Part shown: piece by piece, positions 18,472 through 26,408 of the stretch
How positions within the stretch are numbered: position 1 is the stretch's first letter
Layout: every line of letters begins with the position of its first letter
Assembly: GCF_010672455.1 (NCBI RefSeq)
Contig: NZ_JAAHGO010000012.1
Coordinates: 630,321 to 694,320 of the forward strand
Length of the DNA stretch: 64,000 bases
Direction of reading: 5' to 3'
Source of the DNA: Okeania sp. SIO2C9
GTDB taxonomy: Bacteria > Cyanobacteriota > Cyanobacteriia > Cyanobacteriales > Microcoleaceae
Notes under the pieces: generated by a model
Told to the model about the DNA's origin: nothing
Databases searched by the model: none
The model's input: the letters and a program-made list of their open reading frames with translations, nothing else
Translations under genes and position numbers: made by a program

Positions 18472-18600
18472 AATATATTAGTCTAGTACCAAATATCACG
18501 CATTTTTGTTACATTTTCTTGAAAGCAGAGAGTAGGGAGTAGTTCAACAATTAATAATTAATAATTAATAATCATTAATTATTAAATAATTAAATAATTA

Positions 18601-20281
18601 GGGTTTGCTGAATAAATCTGAAAACAGTTGACTTGTTATTCAAAACAAATTGATGATAATTTTTTATTATCATCATTCATTCAACTATAGGTTTAAATGA
18701 TTAAACAGACCGCAAAAACAGTTTTTTCTGCAAAAAAGTACAAAAAAAAGAGAAAAAGCCTCCTTTAAGAGGGTGGAAAGGTTAATTACTAAGAAAGTAA
18801 TTGCGATCGCGCAGCGCAACGGAGTTCTATCGCAGTTTCGGAAGTTTCAGAAAGTTTGGCCATCACTTTTCCTAGACTAAATCCTCTTTTTGCTTGACCA
18901 AATTTACCCTCGATATAGTTCCGTAACCTTTCATCTAACTGAGTTTGTTTCTTCTGTTCTTTATCAATACTTTTTGGTGGTCTTCCCAAAGGAGGACCGC
19001 TCATTCTAATACCTCTTTCAGTACAGAATTTTCGATTTTCTCTTGTTCTGTAAATTTGGTCTGCATGAACCGACTCTGGGTAATGGCCTGTGTAGTTTTT
19101 AAATTCTTCTACTTGAGCTCTTAAATCTCCTGATTCATTATAATTATCCCAGCTGATCCGGTGTCAAAATACATATCCATCTATATAACTCGCAGATAGT
19201 TTTGCTCCAAATTATGTATTAATTCCTGCTTTTCCTCTTACTATTGGAGGTATATGAGGTTGATTTAAGCTTACTATTCTGTCATCTATTCGTATTTTTT
19301 TGTTTGACCACATCCATTGTTGTTGGCGATATACTTCACTCACTACCAACAAAGTTTTATATTGTCTCTTACTCAGACTTTCTAGGCTAGCACCATTCTC
19401 TATTAGCAGCCCTATGGTGGTTAAATTTTTACAAACATATTTCAGTTGTTTTTTCAGAGCTTTCTTGATTTCACATGCGAGTAGGTCGTCTTTTTTTTGC
19501 CACCTTTAAATATTCTTTTCTCGCTGTTTGACGGTGAGTAATTGGTTTTTTATTAAATTGGCAATTGAAATGATTCATACAGAATATCGATGATTTTTTC
19601 TGCGAATTTTCGGCCTTGATTTAATAGATTTAAGTCTGTAGGATAGCTGATATCAGCAGGAGCGCAGGTGGCATCTATGATTAGTTTACCTTGATTTTTT
19701 ACGCTCCTTGATTTCTTCTGCTGTGTTTTTTTTCCTTTCGTCTTCCTTCTTTTCACCCTGAATTTTGACCATATCTGAATTAATTTGATTGATTAAATCA
19801 GCGCCTATTCTTTCTCTAAAATGAACCAACGTTGAGGAATCGAAGGTCGCTTCATTGCTATAACAATCAAGACCGATAAAGTATTGTAAATAAGGGTTTT
19901 CCTTGATTTGTTCTACTGCGCGCGCGATCGCTTATCCCTAGTTTTTCCTTAATAATTAACGCCCAAGGGTGCAATTCTAAAATTTAAGGCAGGCGCTCCT
20001 CTTTCTTCTGAGAAATTAATTGCATATTTATCTTCGCTCTTCAGACCAAGGAATTAAACTAGCCATCACAACGAGAGCGATTTTCTGGGGATAATTGGCC
20101 ATTGAACGGCAGTTCAAAATTTTCTGGTGCCATGTGACGTTGGCCTACTTTTCTGTACATGGTCTGTGCAGTATAGATACCTGGTTTTTGGTGTATTTTA
20201 GCTCAAAATCAGATACAGTTTATGATTAAAAGTTCCTTAAATCCTTACTGTGTAAGTTTTTTAGATTTATTCAGCAAGCCC
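18601..20281 (-). mobile_element. Decayed IS1182/IS5-superfamily insertion sequence
   Basis: Terminal repeats GGGTTTGCTGAATAAATCT (18601) and its inverse ending at 20281 differ at one base in 19. The flanks read TAATTA on both sides, a palindrome that could be either the target or part of the ends. Inside, minus-strand fragments of a DDE transposase are recognisable but are broken by stops and frameshifts. The length of 1681 bp suits an IS1182-type element. Confidence 0.82.
18789..20165 (-). pseudogene. IS1182/IS5-type transposase pseudogene
   Basis: The C-terminal piece (19004-18789) reads MSGPPLGRPPK and EGKFGQAKRGFSLGKVMAKL, matching the C-terminus of this transposase group. A middle piece (19756-19553) has GKLIIDATCAPADISYPTDL, the conserved first-Asp region. 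The N-terminal piece near 20130 is only weakly visible. At least three frames are needed, so the gene is dead. Confidence 0.78.
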
Positions 20282-20877
20282 TAATTATTCGGTCAATAAC
20301 GAATCAGATATATTTACTTCATGCAAATAATTGCTAAAAACATTACTGAACGTGACTTATTACTTAATAACTGAAGTCTTCAATAAGTATGGCATTATTT
20401 TTAGGAATTGTTATAAGACTACTTCAAGAATTAATAATTAATTATTAACAATTACCTTTCCTTGAAAAGAATGAGGATTGATGAAAAGGAAAAATTTTTC
20501 TTGTTTGGTGCTTGTAGGGCGACAGTCCGTGGCGCAGTCAATCAGAGACTTTAAACCTTCATTATTAGGTAACATATATAAGTTAGAACTTACGCATTGC
20601 ATTTTTTAGTTATAAACATTGTATTTAGTATAGCACTATAGTTTCAACTAAATTTATGTAATGTTTTTGCGTAAGTTCTATAAGTAAAAGAAATTTATAA
20701 ATTATTCATACTCCTTGTTGCCTCCCTTGATTACTAACAGACTTTAAACCAAGTGTAGTATAAGTAGTTTTTCATCCCTGAAAGACAGGGCATTCAAATT
20801 CCCAATTACTCTTGGGCAATGATTTTTGGTAGTCCCACCATACCACATAAGACTTTTGTTCTAAGTCTTTAATTTGA
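20282..20877. other. Intergenic region with small inverted-repeat elements
   Basis: A TATACCAATTCC-type repeat is seen inverted at about 20365-20415 (GACTTCAGTTATT partner at 1080). The family 3 MITE is at 20584-20680. No gene is seen. Confidence 0.55.
20584..20680. mobile_element. Family 3 MITE (ACTTACGCA ends)
   Basis: The ends TAGAACTTACGCA and TGCGTAAGTTCTA are perfect 13-base inverted repeats around a 71-base AT-rich core with an imperfect ATAGTATA-like hairpin. Related elements lie at 24850-24970 and 40457-40547 and share the GGACTTACGCA core. There is no coding content. Confidence 0.8.
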
Positions 20878-21120
20878 TCATATAGATACCAACATTGAAT
20901 CACTCAAACGCACTACCATCTCTCCATTCAAAAGCGCCTGTCGCCATTGTTTTCCTGTCTTCCAAGCATAATATTTGACTCCACTCCAACGAGGGTTAAC
21001 TGGGTATCCGGCAAACCCAGAACGCAATGCAGGAATATAAGCGCTTCTGAGTTGAGTATGAACCAATATTCCTTCCTCTAGTTGAACTACTTTCAGATTT
21101 TGATGATCTTGCTTAAACAC
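20878..21120 (-). CDS. Conserved cyanobacterial small protein
   Basis: The roughly 80-residue protein reads LEEGILVHTQLRSAYIPALR, then SGFAGYPVNPRWSGVKYYAWK, and ends GEMVVRLSDSMLVSI. It looks like a conserved cyanobacterial protein of unknown function, and the Trp/Tyr-rich middle is distinctive. Two GTG starts compete: 21129 directly abuts AGGAGG, which is too close, while 21120 has that AGGAGG at the ideal eight-base spacing, so 21120 is chosen. No membrane segment or partner gene is evident. Confidence 0.7.
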   Translation of the reverse strand: MFKQDHQNLKVVQLEEGILVHTQLRSAYIPALRSGFAGYPVNPRWSGVKYYAWKTGKQWRQALLNGEMVVRLSDSMLVSI

Positions 21121-21409
21121 GGGACTCACCTCCTGCTTGAGAATATGCTTAATTTTTCTTAACTTATCAGACTACGGCCATTATATCACTCAGAATTTCA
21201 GATTTTTGATATTGAGGAAAATCTATCTATACAACTATACAAGTAAAAATAATTTCCCACTTTCTCAGCCTTAGCATTTTTTGATTGAATAGTATTACAC
21301 AAATTTAACTCTTATAGATGTAAATTTCATTCACCTTGATACTAATTCAGGAAAATAATACCTCAATTTATTAGGGGGGATTGTTTATCTTTTTCTTTTA
21401 GGTTGAATA

Positions 21410-21500
21410 CACCGCCGTCTATACGGTGTTTACAATTGGTTGGGGTTTGAGTCCCCATCAACTTTTTCCTTTTTCCTTCTTCCTTCTTCCTTCTTCAAGA
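21410..21500 (+). repeat. Family 10 structured repeat, copy 1
   Basis: The block carries CCGCCGTCTATACGGTGTT, then GGTTGGGGTTTGAGTCCCC, and ends in a TTCCTTC heptamer run. Copies lie at 51572-51660 and 61379-61475. The GGGGTTTGAGTCCCC arm resembles a tRNA T arm, but no tRNA can be folded around it. Confidence 0.7.
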
Positions 21501-21629
21501 ACTTCAGTGGCGATCGTCCACTCCTACGAAACAAAACAAATTTTTTATATTAGTCAGGAAAAAATAGTGATAGTATCATCAATAACTAGCAATAATTCAC
21601 AGATTTGCGATTGAATATTAGGGAAAGAT

Positions 21630-22649
21630 ATGATTAATCAAAAATGGATTCAATATCCGATTAAGCTACTAAGTAGGAATGTAATTTTATCTTTATTTTC
21701 CACTGTAGAGAAGTTAAATTTAACTATTATACATTTGTACAAAAATTGCTTTTTAATTAAGTTTTTACCAAAGTGGATAAGTAAACTTGTATACCTTTCA
21801 ATAATATTTATCGTCAGTTTAGGTTTGACTGCTGCAGCTATTAAATCTCCGACTGTCAAAATTCCGATTTTTGGTTTCCATGACATTATTGATTTACAGA
21901 ATAAAGCTGATTTACCACCATATCGCCCTCTTTATGATATGGATTATACTAAGCAAGATTTAGAAAAGTTTGTAGAGTATTTAGTACAGAAAAATTACTG
22001 GTTGTTATCCTCTCAAGATTTATTCGTATATTTTATTAATAAATCTCAACCTATACCAAGTAAACATATAGGTCAAAAACCTGTAATGCTTACTTTTGAT
22101 GATGGCTATGAAGGAGTGCATAAAAATGGAATGCCCATCTTAGAAAGGATGGAAGAAAAATATGGTGAAAAAGTAAGATTTGTTCTGTTTATTAATCCTA
22201 AAACTCTGGGAGTTGATAATGGAAAAGATTTACCACATCTTAGCTGTCAAGATTTAAGAGAAGGATATCAAAAAGATTTTTATGATATTCAATCTCATGG
22301 ATTTACCCATAAAAATTTAACTAAAATTAGCTCCAAGGAATTAGAAGTAGAACTATATTTTGCGAAGTTGGCTTTGAGAAAATGTACTAATGATTTAGAC
22401 AGGAATAAAATTGTTGCTGCTCATATTGCTTATCCCTATGGTGCCATCAATAGAAAGGTAGAAAAAAAGTTACCTAAATATCATCTGACTGGATTTATTT
22501 ACGATGATAAATATTTGAAAGTAAATTATCTCAAAAATAAGTTCCGCATTTCTCGAATTACAGTTGGTAGTCGCACATCTCCTTATAAGTTAATTCGGTT
22601 AGCGACTCGAGCTTCAACACTCAAAAAAATTCGTAAGTCGAAAAAATAA
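21630..22649 (+). CDS. Polysaccharide deacetylase family protein
   Basis: The 339-residue protein has an N-terminal membrane anchor (about residues 48-68, YLSIIFIVSLGLTAAAI) and a NodB-homology domain (about 140-320) facing the periplasm or outside. The metal and catalytic motifs are MLTFDDGYEG (Asp-Asp), SHGFTHKNL (His-x-x-x-His) and AYPYGAINRKVEKKL. It probably removes acetyl groups from a cell-wall or exopolysaccharide; the substrate is unknown. The ATG at 21630 has a GGGAAAG-type site eight bases upstream. Confidence 0.88.
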   Translation: MINQKWIQYPIKLLSRNVILSLFSTVEKLNLTIIHLYKNCFLIKFLPKWISKLVYLSIIFIVSLGLTAAAIKSPTVKIPIFGFHDIIDLQNKADLPPYRPLYDMDYTKQDLEKFVEYLVQKNYWLLSSQDLFVYFINKSQPIPSKHIGQKPVMLTFDDGYEGVHKNGMPILERMEEKYGEKVRFVLFINPKTLGVDNGKDLPHLSCQDLREGYQKDFYDIQSHGFTHKNLTKISSKELEVELYFAKLALRKCTNDLDRNKIVAAHIAYPYGAINRKVEKKLPKYHLTGFIYDDKYLKVNYLKNKFRISRITVGSRTSPYKLIRLATRASTLKKIRKSKK

Positions 22650-22772
22650 AAATCAGGCTGTTATAGCACAAGGAAGAAGGAAGAGGGAAGAAGGAAGAAA
22701 GAAGAGGCAGGAAGGCTTAATATCAAGTCTCATTAAGGTGTTTGCTAATAGCAGCCCAGTTAATGTTAATTA

Positions 22773-23053
22773 GGGCTTGCTGATTAAATATCAAAGCATT
22801 GACAGATAAAGATTTTAGCATTTTTTTTGTCTAAAAAAGTGCCAGCTTTTCAGCGGAAAAAGCTCAAAAAGCTAGTGTTCTGGGATGATTATGGCAGAAA
22901 AATCACTCTTACAATTTTTCCGACTACCTCCTCGCTCATTCCCCGTTCCTCCTGTCTTCCCCTCCAGGGAGGGGGAGGGGCGAGGGGTGGGTTGTCTCCT
23001 GTCTCCTGTCTCCTGTCTCCTACCCTTACCAAAAGACTTTATTCAGAAAACCC
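22773..23053. mobile_element. IS1182-type non-autonomous element
   Basis: The ends GGGCTTGCTGATTAAAT and TTTATTCAGAAAACCC resemble those of the IS at 18601-20281, and both sides read TAATTA as they do there. The 281-bp interior has no transposase. It carries a CCTCCAGGGAGGGGGAGG palindrome and a GTCTCCT heptamer tract, so later repeats have entered it. Confidence 0.65.
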
Positions 23054-23114
23054 TAATTATTCTTATGTTTACTTCTCTGTACAAGCACCTGCGGAATATG
23101 GGCAAGCAAACGGC

Positions 23115-23240
23115 CTTTTGCCCCATCTCCCCATCTCCCCATCTCCCCATCTCCCCATCTCCCCATCACCCCATCTCCCCATCACCCCATCTCCCCATCT
23201 CCCCATCTCCCCATCACCCCATCTCCCCATCACCCCATCT
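23115..23240. repeat. CCCCATCT/CCCCATCAC tandem array
   Basis: About fifteen direct units of 8-9 bases (CCCCATCT, with CCCCATCAC variants) run without spacers up to the 3' end of cmoB. The array begins within two bases of the stop codon region, so any cmoB terminator has been displaced. Confidence 0.85.
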
Positions 23241-23242
23241 CA

Positions 23243-24223
23243 TTATTTACGAGCGATCGCATAATAACGCCAAGGTGCAGGATAACCTTCAACTGTCAAG
23301 GAAGGGTCTTCAGGATTGAGAAATTCTGACAAACTATCAATATTGGCCCAAGAAGTGCGCCGTTGTTCTGCCACTGACAAAGGTTCGGCAAAGAAACAAT
23401 TAATATTACTAAACCCTGCTCTCCCTATCCAATTCTCTAAACAAGACTTAGTGGGGAGGAACCAAATACCTCGTGCTTGAGCATAACGTTTCCGAGGTGT
23501 GAGAGCTACTGGTAAATCTCCAGGAATGCCTTGACAGTCAATAATAATTTCTCCTTTGGGCGCTAAAGCTTCTCGCATTTTGCGTAATAAAGCAATGGGG
23601 TCAGTGTGATGATAGAGAATACCCAAGCAGAAAATGGTGTCAAAAAATTGGGGGTAATAGTGGATATGTTCGACTCCCAACAATTCAAACATCAGCATTT
23701 TTTGTTGCGCAATATTTTGAATAAGTTGAAAATTCCAAAAATGTTTGGCATAAGGTTCAAAACCAATCACTAACTCCGGTTGTTGAGCTGCCATGCGGAA
23801 CATAAAATAACCATTGTGGCAACCAATATCGGCGACTCTACGATTTTTCAGAGAACTAATATGTGGCAAAATGCGTTCCCATTTCCAATCAGAACGCCAT
23901 TCAGCATCAATGTTTATACCAAATAGTTCAAACGGACCTTTTTTCCAAGGACAAAATGTTTGCAAACTGTTCCGGAACAGTTGTTGTTGCTCTGGAGAGA
24001 GTTCCTCAGCACGACCGACTTTTATCGCTGCACCGGAAAAGTCGAAAAAATTACTTTTGATATCTGCAACTGTTTGTACTGCTTCGCAATACTTTTGAGT
24101 AGAGGTTTCAAATAATTTTTTGTGTTTTTCTTGACGGGTTTTTAATATTGCTTCTGTGTTGATAGGGATGTCATATTTATATAAATAATCTGAGGGAATA
24201 TGGCCGATACTATTATTACACAT
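23243..24223 (-). CDS. cmoB: tRNA U34 carboxymethyltransferase
   Basis: From ATG 24223 the protein has 326 residues, matching the roughly 323 of Escherichia coli CmoB; the ATG at 24265 would add 14 residues encoded by a repeat end (QLNGFDII). Family signatures are LFRNSLQTFCPWKKGPFELF, NIDAEWRSDWKWERILPH, the SAM motif VADIGCHNGYFMFRM, GILYHHTDPI and the C-terminus VEGYPAPWRYYAIARK. CmoB transfers the carboxymethyl group of carboxy-SAM to 5-hydroxyuridine-34 of tRNAs. The partner CmoA, which makes carboxy-SAM, is not in the window. The gene is well known in gammaproteobacteria and less usual in cyanobacteria. Confidence 0.88.
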   Translation of the reverse strand: MCNNSIGHIPSDYLYKYDIPINTEAILKTRQEKHKKLFETSTQKYCEAVQTVADIKSNFFDFSGAAIKVGRAEELSPEQQQLFRNSLQTFCPWKKGPFELFGINIDAEWRSDWKWERILPHISSLKNRRVADIGCHNGYFMFRMAAQQPELVIGFEPYAKHFWNFQLIQNIAQQKMLMFELLGVEHIHYYPQFFDTIFCLGILYHHTDPIALLRKMREALAPKGEIIIDCQGIPGDLPVALTPRKRYAQARGIWFLPTKSCLENWIGRAGFSNINCFFAEPLSVAEQRRTSWANIDSLSEFLNPEDPSLTVEGYPAPWRYYAIARK

Positions 24224-24289
24224 GAGACTAAATTTAGTAATTATATCAAATCCGTTTAATTGCAAATAGATTCAATGCGAGACCGATAG

Positions 24290-24420
24290 GTCATTTCAGT
24301 TATCAGTTATCAGTTATCAGTTATCAGTACCTCTGCCTGAAGTCAGAGGCTTGAAATATTGAAACTGATTTTTTTTCATCCCCTTGAAAGGGGAGGCTTG
24401 AGACCCTCTTTTTTGGTCAT
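24290..24420 (-). repeat. Dispersed repeat family A, inverted copy
   Basis: Read on the minus strand it has the family A hairpin CCCCTTTCAAGGGG, the CCTCTGACTTCAGGCAGAGG hairpin and four to five CTGATAA heptamers ending GAAATGAC. It lies directly upstream of cmoB, so cmoB transcription must start within or downstream of this repeat unless it reads through. Confidence 0.82.
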
Positions 24421-24595
24421 AGGGAATAGCGGTGCGACCTCGCGGGGGGCGACAGACGCACCGCTGTTGCGCACTTGGTGTGAGGGAATAGTAAAATTTT
24501 TAGCAATAATTAACATTTAAGGGTTTAGCATCCGCGCACTGACTACTAATCGGACTTACACAAAATAGAAGTAGAAAATAGGCTCAAATTAAGTG

Positions 24596-24755
24596 TCTAA
24601 CCCTAGAACCCTTGAAACAAAGGTGGGAAGAAGGTCGTATGGGTACCTAACCAGCGAAATCCTTGTGCTCAGGAGCGGTATGAGCTGGAAACTCTCATGT
24701 ACGGTTTTGGAGTAGAGGTGAGGGATAGTGATATCCCCATCGACTACATCACAAG
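24596..24755 (+). mobile_element. Group II intron 3' fragment (domains V and VI)
   Basis: A domain V-like hairpin spans 24673-24707: GAGCGGTATGAG, GGAAAC, CTCATGTACGGTTT, with the AGC catalytic triad. A domain VI-like hairpin follows (GTAGAGGTGAGGGATA with TATCCCC..GACTAC), and the intron would end near 24750. Upstream is the usual CCTAACC..GCGAAA linker. No reverse transcriptase or domain I is present, and one domain V pair is G-G. It is therefore a decayed 3' end. Confidence 0.7.
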
Positions 24756-24836
24756 GCTTAAAAGCTTGAAAAAAAGTAAATTTCCTGTAGATATTCACCC
24801 TTGGTTTTACACAAACGCGCCCCAGCGGACATGATA
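24756..24836 (-). mobile_element. Partial TNA-type MITE (family 1)
   Basis: The segment retains AAATTTCCTGTAGATATTCA and ends CGGACATGATA followed by TGA. This is one half of the element type seen at 2285-2417, inverted. The other terminal repeat is missing, replaced by the intron fragment. A similar partial copy lies at 52660-52745. Confidence 0.6.
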
Positions 24837-24849
24837 TGACTACTAAATT

Positions 24850-24970
24850 CAACAGGACTTACGCAAATTGACTTTTAAAGCACCATTTGTACCGGTGAAT
24901 GGTATTTGCGTTCCGCAAAGCTCCGAATGGCGCCCTCACTATATGTAGAGTCTCTGCGTAAGTCCTGTTG
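24850..24970. mobile_element. Family 3 MITE (CAACAGGACTTACGCA ends)
   Basis: A 16-base perfect inverted repeat, CAACAGGACTTACGCA and TGCGTAAGTCCTGTTG, bounds 121 bases with a GC-richer core (TTTGCGTTCCGCAAAG hairpin). It is the best-preserved member of the family in the window. Confidence 0.85.
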
Positions 24971-25104
24971 AAGTGAGGTTGTTAAACCGAACTTGATATT
25001 ATATCATGTCCGGATAATACACAATCTATAAAACTATCAGATTGACGAGTTCAGTAGAAATACCTTTCTTAACGAAAAATTGTGGGTATGCGCCTCCCCT
25101 TTTA

Positions 25105-26100
25105 CAGCGGTTTTCATATGAATAAACCACTGCGGTTCAAACCAATCTATGACATCATCTTCAGTAAGCAAGAGCGTACGCTTCGCGCTATATCTCGATC
25201 TAATTGCTCTTGAGGAAAGAGCTTGACGAGAGCGGAGAAACTCTTTGAATTTTGACCAACATAGTTCGATGGGTGACAAATCAGGTGAGTACGCAGGTAA
25301 GAAGATTAACTTGGCTCCTGTGGAGGAAATTAACTCTTGAATTCTAGAACCTTTGTGGACACTTAAATTATCCATCAGTACAATTGCCCAAGCGCCATAG
25401 TTGAGGTACTAAAATCTGCTCTATATATGTTTCAAATACATTTTTATTTGTACTACCAATTACGGTCATTGATGCAATTAAACCATCCAAACTTAAAGCT
25501 CCTAAAACACTTGTATTCTTACCTTTATTTCTAGGGGCATTGCTGACTACTCTCTGTCCTACTTTTGCTGGACCATAAAGACGAGTCATCCCTAGATTAA
25601 CTCCTGAAGAGTCAACAAAAACCAAATTATTTATGTCTACTAAATCCAACCATTTTCGATAGTCATAGCGTTTTTGTTTTATATCTTCTCTGTCTTGTTC
25701 GCGGATCATAAAGACTTTTTTTTCTACTTATATTGAATTTTTTTAAAATTCGATACATTGTTGATACACTTACTTTCACTCCGGTTCTAATTTCGCTCAT
25801 ATTCGCATAACTCACAAAGCATGCATATCTGGTTTTTGTTGGATTTTCTGCGCTCATTAAAGAATCAAAATTGCCATCAATTTTAATCTTTGGCCCTCCT
25901 CCATGTTCCTTTGGATTCACAGTTCCTGTGGTTCTATAATGCCGCTGTGAAATTACGGACAAAACTCAAGCTAACTTGAAATCTTTGTGCTATTTGACGT
26001 TGAGAACCTTCTTGATTTTGATAGGCTCTAATGACACGAATACGTAAATAAGCGTGAGTATGGTCTGGCCATTTTTGCCTTTGGCGTTCGCGGAGCGTGG
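25105..26100 (-). pseudogene. IS630-family transposase, frameshifted
   Basis: The N-terminal helix-turn-helix (RIRVIRAYQNQEGSQRQIAQ, about 26050-25990) is followed in other frames by the PKEHGGGPKIKI linker (25962-25663), the first catalytic Asp region LVFVDSSGVNLGMTRLYG (25709-25368), and the C-terminal LPAYSPDLSPIELCWSKFK motif with the final Glu (25375 on). At least three frames are needed. Overlaps of about 10-50 bases between frames leave open whether one shift is programmed, but more than one makes decay likely. Confidence 0.8.
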
Positions 26101-26182
26101 CGTCAGCCGTATCGCTCTAGATAACTATTTTCTCTTGAATTACATTTTACACTTTTGTGGTTCATCCATATGAAAAGCGCTG
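25105..26182 (-). mobile_element. IS630-family insertion sequence
   Basis: The 1078-bp element is flanked by a TA duplication. The terminal repeats begin CAGCG(G/C)TTTTCATATG and match over 26 bases with three mismatches. The target is a dispersed repeat whose empty form is known from 34755-34945, so the boundaries are exact. It carries a frameshifted DDE transposase on the minus strand. Confidence 0.9.
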
Positions 26183-26408
26183 TAAGGGGATAATAAGCGG
26201 TCGTTTGCGGAGCAGTCCGTTAGGATGGGATGGCTCCGAAACCTGCGCCATATCCAATCGACTCCTGTGAAGAAAAATTTTCATCTCTTTGTCAATCCTC
26301 TCCTTGAAAAGAAGAGGTAATTATTCATTATTCATTATTCATTATTAATTGTTGAACTGATTTTCCCCAACCCCCGACTCCTGCTATCATAATAATAACT
26401 TTATCGAC

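Larger units (their letters stand above)
25065..26365 (+). repeat. Dispersed repeat family E, interrupted by an IS630 element
   Basis: The outer parts 25065-25104 (CGAAAAATTGTGGGTATGCG, CCTCCCCTTT) and 26183-26365 (AGGGGATAATAAGCGGTCG ... ATTCATTATTCATT) join into the same unit seen at 34755-34945, 49850-50060 (inverted) and 60070-60285. The IS630 element sits at the TA of CCCCTTTTAAGGGG. Confidence 0.85.

Noticed and set aside
21430..21475. tRNA-like T arm GGGGTTTGAGTCCCC
   Set aside because: No acceptor stem, D arm or anticodon arm can be placed around it, and it repeats at 51.6 and 61.4 kb as part of a dispersed repeat.
22827..23319. Two overlapping frames of about 145 codons rich in Ser, Pro and His
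   Set aside because: They are translations of the CCCCATCT array and a MITE interior, and they overlap the 3' end of cmoB.
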